A stretch of DNA of 9,321 bases from an uncultured Bacteroidota bacterium (lineage in GTDB: Bacteria; Bacteroidota; Bacteroidia; UKL13-3): the NCBI GenBank assembly GCA_903907885.1, contig CAIVPY010000013.1, positions 1 through 9,321 on the forward strand, written 5' to 3'. The notes beneath the pieces were generated by a model. It saw nothing but the letters and a program-made list of their open reading frames with translations, made no database searches and was not told the DNA's origin. The position numbers were made by a program, and so were the translations under genes. Below are positions 1-5,357 of this stretch, one piece after another. The first letter of the stretch is position 1. Each line of letters starts with the position of its first letter.

Positions 1-101
1 ACAAAAGCTTCAATAAATCTAACTTGATTGTCTTGTTCTACAATGTCATCCAAGCTACTAAATTCAATCTGTGTGCGGTTATGAGGTGTAATGTATTCCA
101 T
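1..101 (-). CDS. IS1182-type transposase, N-terminal fragment cut by the window edge
   Basis: The minus strand from the ATG at 101 is open to the window edge and gives 33 complete residues. They include TPHNRTQ at 5-11 and LDDIVEQDNQVRFIEAF at 17-33. This matches the usual start of IS1182-type DDE transposases, in which an N/R/Q-rich opening is followed by LDD-(x)-I-x-x-DNxVRxIxAF. The catalytic DDE residues lie outside the window, so I cannot tell whether the gene is intact. It reads away from the Fic cassette. A perfect 6-bp inverted repeat (105-110 and 115-120) sits three bases before the start codon. No Shine-Dalgarno site is seen. I could not recognise a terminal inverted repeat for the element. 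The family call rests on the N-terminus only. Confidence 0.7.
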   Translation of the reverse strand, partial: MEYITPHNRTQIEFSSLDDIVEQDNQVRFIEAF

Positions 102-104
102 GTG

Positions 105-120
105 TTTTGACTACTCAAAA
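105..120 (-). promoter_or_regulatory. Inverted repeat immediately upstream of the transposase start
   Basis: TTTTGA (105-110) and TCAAAA (115-120) form a perfect 6-bp inverted repeat with a 4-base loop. It ends three bases before the transposase ATG on the minus strand. In mRNA it would cover the ribosome entry region and could lower transposase translation, as known for several insertion sequences with other structures. That role is inferred; the palindrome itself is seen. The stem is AT-rich and weak. Confidence 0.3.
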
Positions 121-161
121 AAACAATTTTATTTGCTTTGTCTTTTCTACTTTTATCCTCA

Positions 162-209
162 TTATTACATTCAGTTTGTGAATAGTTTTTTCACACTCTG
201 ACGTTAGCT
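162..209 (+). repeat. Short attC-like hairpin ending in a GTTAGCT core box
   Basis: The right side (about 185-209) resembles the right arm of the attC-like site at 1539-1560: both carry a T-rich run, CACACT or TACACT, then G-A-C and CGTTAGCT. The left side folds back on it. TGTGAA (177-182) pairs with TTCACA (190-195), CAG (172-174) pairs with CTG (198-200), and TTAC-A-T (166-170) partly pairs with ACGTTA (201-206) if one T is left unpaired. Imperfect pairing with an extrahelical base is a hallmark of attC sites. At 48 bases it is shorter than typical sites, and the loop is only 7 bases. It may be a degenerate attC of a preceding cassette, or only the recombined right half of one. Confidence 0.4.
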
Positions 210-230
210 GCAAGGCTCCAAAAAAAATCT

Positions 231-317
231 GCGGAGAATAATGATGATTTTTACCGCAAAAAATAATGAGAATATTTGTGAGCGCGGAGAATAATTAATA
301 TATTTACCGCAAAAAAT
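231..317 (+). repeat. Two 34-bp imperfect direct repeats upstream of and touching the Fic start
   Basis: Copies lie at 231-264 and 284-317, separated by 19 bases (period 53). Both begin GCGGAGAATAAT and end TTACCGCAAAAAAT; only about 8 central bases differ. Each copy starts with GCGG and has CCGC near its end, so each can form a short hairpin with AT-rich mismatched pairing between the GC clamps. The second copy ends on the A and T of the ATG at 316. Their position between promoter and start suggests an operator or a translational control element for the Fic gene. That role is inferred; the repeats are seen directly. Confidence 0.75.
275..306 (+). promoter_or_regulatory. Candidate Bacteroidota-type promoter for the Fic gene
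   Basis: TTTG (275-278) is followed after 20 bases by TATATTTA (299-306). This is close to the Bacteroidota housekeeping consensus TTTG-N19 to 21-TAnnTTTG, with one mismatch at the last base. Transcription would start near 313, leaving almost no leader before the ATG at 316 or a 12-base leader before the ATG at 325. The second 34-bp repeat overlaps the downstream element, so a protein bound there would block it. Such AT-rich matches arise often by chance. Confidence 0.3.
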
Positions 318-1440
318 GCAGACTATGAAAGTATATATTTATCAATACAATGATTGGCCAAACTTCAAATGGAAAAATGAAGAGATCATTTCATTATTAT
401 CTCAAGTAAGACATTTGCAAGGGAAAATGATTGGAAAAATGGAATCGCTTGGATTCGAATTAAGAAATGAAGCGGAATTACAAACATTAACTCTTGACAT
501 AATTAAGACATCCGAAATAGAAGGTCAAATATTAAATCCTGAACAAGTCCGGTCTTCAATAGCAAGAAGATTAGGAATGGAAATATCTGGATTAATTTCA
601 TCAGATAGGCACGTTGATGGAATTGTTGAAATGATGTTAGATGCAACTCAAAATTACAATAAGCCATTAACAAAAAAACGCTTATATGATTGGCATGCGG
701 CTTTATTTCCAACAGGAAGAAGTGGAATATATAAAATTCTTGTAGGAAAATTACGAGATGATTCAACTGGACCAATGCAAGTTGTTTCAGGAGCAATGGG
801 TAAAGAGAAGGTACATTATCAAGCACCAGATGCAAATTTATTAAAATCAGAACTTGATTTATTTTTAAAATGGTTTAATCAAAATGATAAAACAGATTTA
901 GTAATAAAAGCAGGATTGGCTCATTTATGGTTTATCACATTACATCCATTCGAAGACGGAAACGGAAGAATTGCTAGAGCAATAACAGATATGTTACTAA
1001 CCAAATCAGACGGTGTAGCACAACGGTTTTATAGTATGTCTGCTCAAATTAGAATAGAGCGAAAAGAATATTATGAAATATTAGAAAAAACACAAAAGGG
1101 ATCACTTGACATAACAAATTGGTTAATTTGGTTTCTAGTGTGTTTGAAAAATGGACTTAAAGAATCAGAACAAATCCTTGCAAATGTTTTATACAAACAT
1201 AAATTTTGGAACAAACATGCGACACAAATATTTAATGATAGACAAATCTTAATTATAAATAAAATGTTAGATGGTTTTACTGGAAAATTAACATCATCAA
1301 AATGGGCAAAAATATCAAAATGTTCTGCAGATACTGCATTAAGGGACATCAATGATTTAATAAATAAACACGTATTACAAAAAGATTTAGCTGGTGGACG
1401 GAGTACAAATTATGAATTAGTAAATTTAGAAAATGACTGA
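316..1440 (+). CDS. Fic-domain protein, probable class II AMP-transferase with C-terminal winged helix
   Basis: Fic proteins transfer AMP (less often another phosphate-containing group) onto a hydroxyl of a target protein. The complete active-site motif HPFEDGNGRIAR is at residues 210-221, with catalytic His210, Asp214 for metal, and Asn216/Arg218 for phosphate. Residues 65-70 (TSEIEG) fit the inhibitory [S/T]xxxE[G/N] motif of class II Fic proteins, where Glu69 would block ATP binding in cis. The N-terminal part (about 5-90) looks like the DUF4172 domain common in this group. Residues 152-171 form the likely target-binding flap. Residues about 305-370 look like a winged helix, ending in the typical GGRSTNYEL. 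The gene is alone in a cassette with an attC-like site directly downstream, and no separate antitoxin is visible. ATG at 325 (MKVYIYQ) is an equally good start. Target and activity are unknown. Confidence 0.9.
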   Translation: MQTMKVYIYQYNDWPNFKWKNEEIISLLSQVRHLQGKMIGKMESLGFELRNEAELQTLTLDIIKTSEIEGQILNPEQVRSSIARRLGMEISGLISSDRHVDGIVEMMLDATQNYNKPLTKKRLYDWHAALFPTGRSGIYKILVGKLRDDSTGPMQVVSGAMGKEKVHYQAPDANLLKSELDLFLKWFNQNDKTDLVIKAGLAHLWFITLHPFEDGNGRIARAITDMLLTKSDGVAQRFYSMSAQIRIERKEYYEILEKTQKGSLDITNWLIWFLVCLKNGLKESEQILANVLYKHKFWNKHATQIFNDRQILIINKMLDGFTGKLTSSKWAKISKCSADTALRDINDLINKHVLQKDLAGGRSTNYELVNLEND

Positions 1441-1450
1441 TCATCGCCCA

Positions 1451-1560
1451 GCAGGTAACAATGTGCAAGAAATCATGCCGTTTTTATGATAAACGCTAGG
1501 CTGACGCCATGCGCGTAGGTCTAAGGTAAACGGCACGCTTCTTACACTTGACCGTTAGCT
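1451..1560 (+). repeat. attC-like recombination site at the end of the Fic cassette
   Basis: A large imperfect inverted repeat begins 11 bases after the Fic stop. TGCCGTTT (1476-1483) pairs perfectly with AAACGGCA (1528-1535), AAGAA (1467-1471) with TTCTT (1539-1543), GTG (1463-1465) with CAC (1545-1547), and TAAC (1456-1459) with GTTA (1554-1557). About four extra unpaired bases lie on the right arm (1550-1553), with internal mismatches at 1472-1475 and 1536-1538. The 44-base centre (1484-1527) would be the variable terminal structure. Length (about 105-110 bases), core GTTAGCT, extrahelical bases and position after a stop codon all fit an integron attC site read from the folded bottom strand. 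The left core is degenerate (GGTAAC rather than RYYYAAC). The arms resemble attC sites I know from Bacteroidota cassettes. Confidence 0.75.
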
Positions 1561-1579
1561 TAAAACAAAATCCACTTTT

Positions 1580-1625
1580 GCAATACATGGTGCCCCTTGG
1601 GCACATTGCGAATACGCTAAAGCGT
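1580..1625. repeat. Pair of hairpins between the cassette and the lipoprotein gene
   Basis: GTGCCC (1590-1595) and GGGCAC (1599-1604) form a perfect stem with a 3-base loop. GCAAT (1580-1584) and ATTGC (1605-1609) extend it, leaving a 5-base bulge. ACGC (1614-1617) and GCGT (1622-1625) form a second hairpin with a TAAA loop. The stretch is more GC-rich than its surroundings. It lies downstream of both the Fic gene and the convergent lipoprotein gene. The first hairpin could end transcription of the lipoprotein gene, although the run that follows it on that strand starts with only four A and has no clear U tract. It lacks a GTT core, so I do not call it attC. The rest of 1561-1663 shows nothing else I can name. 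Confidence 0.45.
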
Positions 1626-1663
1626 GTGGTGGCTATGGGGTTTTTGAGATTGTCAGGTATTTA

Positions 1664-3004
1664 TTAATTAAAATTATCAACTCTAATATGCTTAATCTGC
1701 AAGCCACTTGTTCCTACTATGTTCAATGTATATTGTTTGTTGCCTGCAGTTATCACAATCTCATTGTTAGAGTCGTATAGCAATGGAATTCGAACATAGG
1801 CTACTTTGGCCGAAATGCTTTGCCAGTTTCTTGTGTCAACATGCGCAGCGGTGTTCCCATTGTTTTTAGCTGTTACCGATTTAAGATAAGTCGTTATCAT
1901 ATTAGCTCTTTCTTTTTGCACCCGGCTGTATAGGGTGTTCATCACTACATATTGATTGTTGCGTATGGTAGTAAATCCCATAGCTTGTTTGTTGGCTGTA
2001 ATGCTAATGTTTCTCTCGGTATAATGATTTAAATAGCTTGGCAGATAAAGTCTACCTCCAAATCCTCTGTCTGTATTATCAATGGCATATCCCCTGATGG
2101 TATCAAACAAATAGTATTTCACCTCTTCGTTTCTGCTTGCTATGTATCCATCTTCAATAAACAATAGCAATTCAGAATGATTGGTTGGGGCTGTATATTT
2201 CACCCCAAATAAGTTTTGATAATATTCTAATTTGTCGTTGAAGCCAAGTTTATAAGCAAGGGCAAGAATATCAATTTTAAGTTGCTGAGGTATGGCAAGA
2301 CCATACACATTCATAACACCCTTTTTTAGATAAATATTATACGCATTTTCAAATGAAATAAAGGCATTTGAATAATCACCATCCCACTCATACAAAATGC
2401 CGGCAAATAGCTGCGGAAACGGGTCGCTCACATATTCTATATAATTTGTTTCAACTTGTTTTAAAACATCTAATTGTTCAGAAAATAGCAATAATCTTTT
2501 TCCTTCAACCAACGCTTCATCCCTTTTTGACATGTTTATATAGCTTATAGCTTTGGTATAGTTTAGCATCATTCTTTCATAGTGTTCGCTTCTGTATGTT
2601 TTCTTTCTAGAGGATGTAAACAGCTGGCTGGGTAAGTTTGTTTCAATGGTATTTTGCCCCGAAAAATAATTGTTAGGTGTTTTGTGAGAAATATTGATGA
2701 AGCCATTAGCTGTTCGCACTTTGGCATTGCTCCAAGAATCAGATAGTTCATCTGCTTCATTTAATAATTTTGCGGCTTGTTCGTTATCACCTATAATTTG
2801 CAGAAGCCTTCCCTTTTCCATTAAGTATAACTGTTTGTTATACGCAGCTTTCAAGTATTTGTTATTTTCAATTTCGTTGAGTGATGTTTTATAATCGCCT
2901 TTAACCAATGCACTATACGATTTCACGTTGGTTTCAAAATATGTTCGAGTATCGCAAGCAACCAAACAAGCTAAAATAATGGCAATTAGTAATACCTTTT
3001 TCAT
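1664..3004 (-). CDS. TPR-like lipoprotein resembling COG3014, function unknown
   Basis: The protein has 446 residues counted from the ATG at 3004. It opens with MKK, a hydrophobic stretch (4-13) and a lipobox LVAC ending at Cys17, so it should be a lipoprotein cleaved by signal peptidase II. The frame extends upstream to 3073, but those 23 residues would bury the signal peptide and are rejected. Residues about 30-80 (GDYKTSLNEIE..., LYLMEKGRLLQIIGDNEQA) and about 195-230 (FAGILYEWDGDYSNAFISFE) look like TPR-type helical pairs. Between them are HYERMMLNYTKAISYI and EALVEGKRL. This order matches the uncharacterised COG3014 lipoproteins as I know them. The C-terminal third (about 300-446) is beta-rich and I do not recognise it. 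It is divergent from the OmpA-like gene, suggesting an envelope role, but no function can be assigned. Confidence 0.8.
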   Translation of the reverse strand: MKKVLLIAIILACLVACDTRTYFETNVKSYSALVKGDYKTSLNEIENNKYLKAAYNKQLYLMEKGRLLQIIGDNEQAAKLLNEADELSDSWSNAKVRTANGFINISHKTPNNYFSGQNTIETNLPSQLFTSSRKKTYRSEHYERMMLNYTKAISYINMSKRDEALVEGKRLLLFSEQLDVLKQVETNYIEYVSDPFPQLFAGILYEWDGDYSNAFISFENAYNIYLKKGVMNVYGLAIPQQLKIDILALAYKLGFNDKLEYYQNLFGVKYTAPTNHSELLLFIEDGYIASRNEEVKYYLFDTIRGYAIDNTDRGFGGRLYLPSYLNHYTERNISITANKQAMGFTTIRNNQYVVMNTLYSRVQKERANMITTYLKSVTAKNNGNTAAHVDTRNWQSISAKVAYVRIPLLYDSNNEIVITAGNKQYTLNIVGTSGLQIKHIRVDNFN

Positions 3005-3151
3005 GAATTTATGAGGATGCCAAATTAAAAAAATAATTGATAGTTTAATAGTATAGTAGTTAAATATGTTCATTCCACATATACGCTGTATAAAACAATG
3101 GTGATATATTGCTTAATAATCAAAAAATTGCACTTCAAATTATTCATTCAC
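3005..3151. promoter_or_regulatory. Divergent intergenic region between lipoprotein and OmpA-like genes
   Basis: These 147 bases separate two divergently read envelope genes and must hold both promoters unless the transcripts start elsewhere. They are very AT-rich. On the minus strand TAATTTG near 3020-3027 approaches the TAnnTTTG box but is one base short. I see no convincing full promoter on either strand and no strong inverted repeat, so the region is marked only by position. Confidence 0.3.
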
Positions 3152-4093
3152 ATGAAACAGATACTGTCATTCGTTTTCGCTCTTATTATAGCAACTAAAT
3201 TATTTGCTCAAATAGGCGAACCTAAAGGTGCATATAAAAATCCAAAAGGATTTAAGCAAAAATCACATAACCTATTTATGAGTGATAGATTGAAAAAATC
3301 AACTTCTCAGCGCGATTCATTATTTGAATTGAGCATTAAATATGCAAAAGACACGACCGAAAGAGGTATAGCTTATCGTCAATTGACCAACGATTATTAT
3401 GATTTAAACACTCGTTATAACGATCTTGATAGAAAACACAAAGGCCTACAAGTAGATTATTCTGAGATGAACGCCCGTTACACCGATTTGCTAAAATCTT
3501 CCTTAAATAAAACCGAACAACTAAACATGGCATTGAAACAAAAAGGAGATGAGTTGGCCCAACGCGAAAAAAGACTAGCTGAATTAGAAGCCTATATCCG
3601 CAGGCAAGACTCCATTACCAATGCGTTAAATGAAGTGGTAAAAAGAGCTTTATTAAGCTTCAATTCTGATGAGCTAACTGTTGAAATGAAGAATGGAAAA
3701 GTCTATGTTTCATTGTCTGACAAGCTATTATTTAAATCAGGAAGTGCTGATGTTGAAGACAAAGGAAAAGAGGTGATAAAGAAAGTGGCTGATATTTTAA
3801 ATAAAAATTCAGATGTCGATGTGCTTATTGAAGGTCATACAGATAACAAGCCCATAAAAACAGATAAATTTGCCGATAACTGGGATTTAAGTACAGCACG
3901 AGCAAGCAATATTGTGCGCCTACTTAGTGATGAAAACAATGTGAATGCTAAAAGACTTACTGCTGCTGGTCGTGGTGAGTATATGCCAAAACTGAGCAAC
4001 GAAACCCCTGAAGGAAGGGCTAAAAACCGCAGAACTGAAATTATTCTATCTCCTAAGTTAGATGAGCTTTACAAGATGATTGATAAGAAATAA
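3152..4093 (+). CDS. Secreted OmpA-family peptidoglycan-binding protein with coiled coil
   Basis: The product has 313 residues from the ATG at 3152. An upstream in-frame ATG at 3098 would add 18 residues before the signal peptide and is less likely. Residues 1-20 (MKQ, hydrophobic 4-17, LFAQ) form a signal peptide probably cleaved after Ala19. Residues about 70-165 are rich in charged heptads (NDYYDLNTRYNDLDRKHKGL and on), a likely long coiled coil. Residues about 185-300 are an OmpA C-terminal domain: LLFKSGSADV at 192-201, EGHTDN at 227-232, NWDLSTARA at 243-251 and NRRTEI at 292-297. Asp231 and Arg250 are the expected contacts with diaminopimelate in peptidoglycan. There is no membrane barrel or transmembrane helix, so it is likely periplasmic, tethering the cell wall to a partner. 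Similar proteins are often annotated as MotB-like, but no MotB membrane helix is present. Confidence 0.88.
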   Translation: MKQILSFVFALIIATKLFAQIGEPKGAYKNPKGFKQKSHNLFMSDRLKKSTSQRDSLFELSIKYAKDTTERGIAYRQLTNDYYDLNTRYNDLDRKHKGLQVDYSEMNARYTDLLKSSLNKTEQLNMALKQKGDELAQREKRLAELEAYIRRQDSITNALNEVVKRALLSFNSDELTVEMKNGKVYVSLSDKLLFKSGSADVEDKGKEVIKKVADILNKNSDVDVLIEGHTDNKPIKTDKFADNWDLSTARASNIVRLLSDENNVNAKRLTAAGRGEYMPKLSNETPEGRAKNRRTEIILSPKLDELYKMIDKK

Positions 4094-4103
4094 AATCTTA
4101 TTT
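4088..4103. repeat. Palindrome spanning the stops of two convergent genes
   Basis: AAATAA (4088-4093) and TTATTT (4098-4103) form a perfect 6-bp inverted repeat around a 4-base centre. Both stop codons lie inside it: TAA of the OmpA-like gene at 4091-4093 and that of pth at 4098-4100 on the other strand. The stem is all A/T and too weak to be a convincing terminator alone. It may simply reflect two tail-to-tail TAA stops. Confidence 0.4.
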
Positions 4104-4658
4104 GTTAAACTCATTCATCGTATTGGCTAAGCCTCTCAATGCAAAACTTTCTGTAGCTTTCACCGACTTGTCAATTAATTCGGGTAAAAACTTTTGTTCT
4201 TCGCTGTTAAACTTGCCTAGAACATAATCAACCTGACGACCTTTAGAATAATTGTTTCCAATGCCAAAGCGCAAGCGTGGATAGTTTTGGGTAAGCAGTA
4301 GTTCATTAATATTTTTCAATCCGTTGTGTCCAGCATCACTTCCATTGCCACGAATACGAAGTTTGCCAAAATCAATGGCAAGGTCATCTACTAACACGAA
4401 AATATTATCCACTTTGATGTCGAGCTCTTGCATCCAGTAACGCACTGCTTTTCCGCTAAGATTCATATATGTATTAGGTTTGATAATATGCAATTGACGC
4501 CCTTTAATACTCAAATTAGTGTAATCTGCATGACGTTGCGTTTCAAAAGTGGCATTGTGTTTCTTTGCTAATTCATCAGCAACATCAAACCCAATATTGT
4601 GTCGGGAGTGAGCGTATTCGTCTCCAATGTTTCCAAGTCCTATAATCAAATATTTCAT
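4098..4658 (-). CDS. pth: Peptidyl-tRNA hydrolase
   Basis: This enzyme cleaves the ester bond of peptidyl-tRNAs that drop off ribosomes, returning free tRNA. The 186 residues match the bacterial Pth length and align from the first residue: LIIGLGNIGDEYAHSRHNIGF at 4-24 contains Asn10 and catalytic His20, KPNTYMNLSG at 60-69 contains Asn66, VDD at 90-92 contains catalytic Asp91, and GHNGLKN at 110-116 contains Asn112. These correspond to Asn10, His20, Asn68, Asp93 and Asn114 of the E. coli enzyme, so it should be active. It lies 93 bases downstream of rplY on the same strand, with a strong terminator in the gap. No clear promoter or Shine-Dalgarno site precedes it. Its stop is 4 bases from the stop of the convergent OmpA-like gene. 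Confidence 0.97.
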   Translation of the reverse strand: MKYLIIGLGNIGDEYAHSRHNIGFDVADELAKKHNATFETQRHADYTNLSIKGRQLHIIKPNTYMNLSGKAVRYWMQELDIKVDNIFVLVDDLAIDFGKLRIRGNGSDAGHNGLKNINELLLTQNYPRLRFGIGNNYSKGRQVDYVLGKFNSEEQKFLPELIDKSVKATESFALRGLANTMNEFNK

Positions 4659-4698
4659 ACACTACAATTTTAACACAAATGGTTGTGATATTTTATTC

Positions 4699-4733
4699 AA
4701 AAAAAAACCTTGAAGCATGGCTTCAAGGTTTTT
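4699..4733 (-). terminator. Intrinsic terminator after rplY
   Basis: The 14-bp perfect stem 4703-4716/4720-4733 has a 3-base loop (4717-4719). Reading on the minus strand, the stem is followed by a run of T (complement of A at 4699-4707), which makes a classic rho-independent terminator for the prs-rplY transcript. It lies 18 bases after the rplY stop and 41 bases before the pth start, so it splits what otherwise looks like one operon. Confidence 0.9.
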
Positions 4734-4751
4734 AAATATTTATTTGATAAA

Positions 4752-5345
4752 TTATTTTTTACCTTTAACGTCTTTAGCTGCTGCTGTAGCTGCTTCGGCC
4801 GCTGCACGAGTAGTTTTAACTGTTACAATTGGATTGTTAGGAGAATCCAACAAGATCATATTTTCTACTGTGATATCAGCCACTTTTATCGATTTGCCAA
4901 TCTCTAATGTTTCGATGTTAACATCAATACTGTCAGGTAAATTTTTAGGTAATGCTCTAACTCGTAGTTTTTGCGATTTAACAACCATTTTACCACCTTG
5001 ACGAACACCTATTGAGTTACCTACAAATTTTACAGGAATATCTATTTCCACATTTTGAGTTTCATCAATTTCGAAAAAATCAGCGTGAACAATGGTATCA
5101 TTTACTGGATGAAACTGCATATCCTGTAGAATAGCTTTATAAATAGTTCCATCAATGTCAAGTTGAACTCTATATGTATTTGGAGTGTACACTAACATTT
5201 TAAAATCTTCACGATAGATACTAAAGTGTATATGGTTTTTAGCTCCATAAAGCACACAAGGTACTTTTCCTTCGTTACGAACAGTCTTAGTTAATGCTTT
5301 ACCTAATCCTTCGCGCTTGTTGCCAAACATTGCTATTGTTTTCAT
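4752..5345 (-). CDS. rplY: 50S ribosomal protein L25, long Ctc form
   Basis: L25 binds 5S rRNA in the large ribosomal subunit. The 197 residues are the two-domain Ctc/TL5 form. The N-terminal 5S-binding domain (about 4-92) has the family signatures EGKVPCVLYG at 25-34, LQDMQFHPV at 73-81 and HADFF at 87-91. The C-terminal beta domain runs about 97-178 (ETQNVEIDIPVKFVGNSIGV, then LRVRALPKNLPDSIDVNIETLEIG). The tail is low-complexity and rich in Ala and Lys (AAAEAATAAAKDVKGKK), usual for this phylum. The start at 5345 fits the family (MKTI...) and follows an unusually good AAGGA site. It begins 12 bases after prs ends, so the two genes are almost surely co-transcribed. A strong terminator follows. 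Confidence 0.95.
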   Translation of the reverse strand: MKTIAMFGNKREGLGKALTKTVRNEGKVPCVLYGAKNHIHFSIYREDFKMLVYTPNTYRVQLDIDGTIYKAILQDMQFHPVNDTIVHADFFEIDETQNVEIDIPVKFVGNSIGVRQGGKMVVKSQKLRVRALPKNLPDSIDVNIETLEIGKSIKVADITVENMILLDSPNNPIVTVKTTRAAAEAATAAAKDVKGKK

Positions 5346-5347
5346 TT

Positions 5348-5354
5348 CTTCCTT
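5348..5354 (-). promoter_or_regulatory. Shine-Dalgarno-like site of rplY
   Basis: On the minus strand AAGGAAG lies about 4-5 bases before the rplY ATG, inside the 12-base gap after prs. It is the clearest purine-rich site before any gene here; the others have A-rich leaders with no AGGAG core, as usual in Bacteroidota. It supports the start at 5345 and independent initiation on the second gene of the operon. Confidence 0.45.
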
Positions 5355-5357
5355 TGT

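Larger units (their letters stand above)
204..1554 (+). mobile_element. Integron-type gene cassette carrying a Fic-domain gene
   Basis: The identical core sequence CGTTAGCT occurs at 202-209 and 1553-1560. Integron cassettes are bounded by GTTRRRY-like cores, cut between G and TT, and hold one gene followed closely by an attC site. That is the layout here: a single plus-strand gene (316-1440), a stop codon about 10-15 bases before a structured attC-like site, and no room for other genes. The unit is 1351 bases by this definition. Its gene is visibly more AT-rich than the housekeeping genes to the right. No integrase gene or attI site is in the window. GTTAGCT departs from GTTRRRY at one position, which is tolerated in chromosomal sites. 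The boundaries are inferred from the cores. Confidence 0.65.

Noticed and set aside
231..317. Two repeats with a 19-base spacer as a CRISPR remnant
   Set aside because: There are only two copies, the centres differ, the spacer is short, no cas gene is present, and the second copy overlaps a start codon.
503..1352. Minus-strand open frames inside the Fic gene (110 and 93 residues), possible antitoxin
   Set aside because: They lie antisense to conserved Fic motifs, show no recognisable family, and have compositions expected of a shadow frame. Inhibition is better explained by the internal TSEIEG motif.
1580..1625. Second attC site after the cassette
   Set aside because: There is no GTT core at its end, the stem is perfect without the usual extrahelical bases, and it is too compact.
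3005..3073. Upstream start for the lipoprotein (23 extra residues)
   Set aside because: It would place an extra hydrophobic segment before an otherwise standard MKK signal peptide with a lipobox.
3098..3151. Upstream start for the OmpA-like protein
   Set aside because: It would put 18 residues ahead of a good signal peptide starting at MKQ.
3152..4093. Flagellar motor protein MotB
   Set aside because: The similarity is limited to the shared OmpA-like domain. There is a cleavable signal peptide rather than a MotB membrane helix, and no motility genes are nearby.
4710..5001. Plus-strand open frames antisense to rplY
   Set aside because: L25 on the other strand is clearly conserved; these frames begin in the terminator hairpin and mirror the Ala-rich tail.
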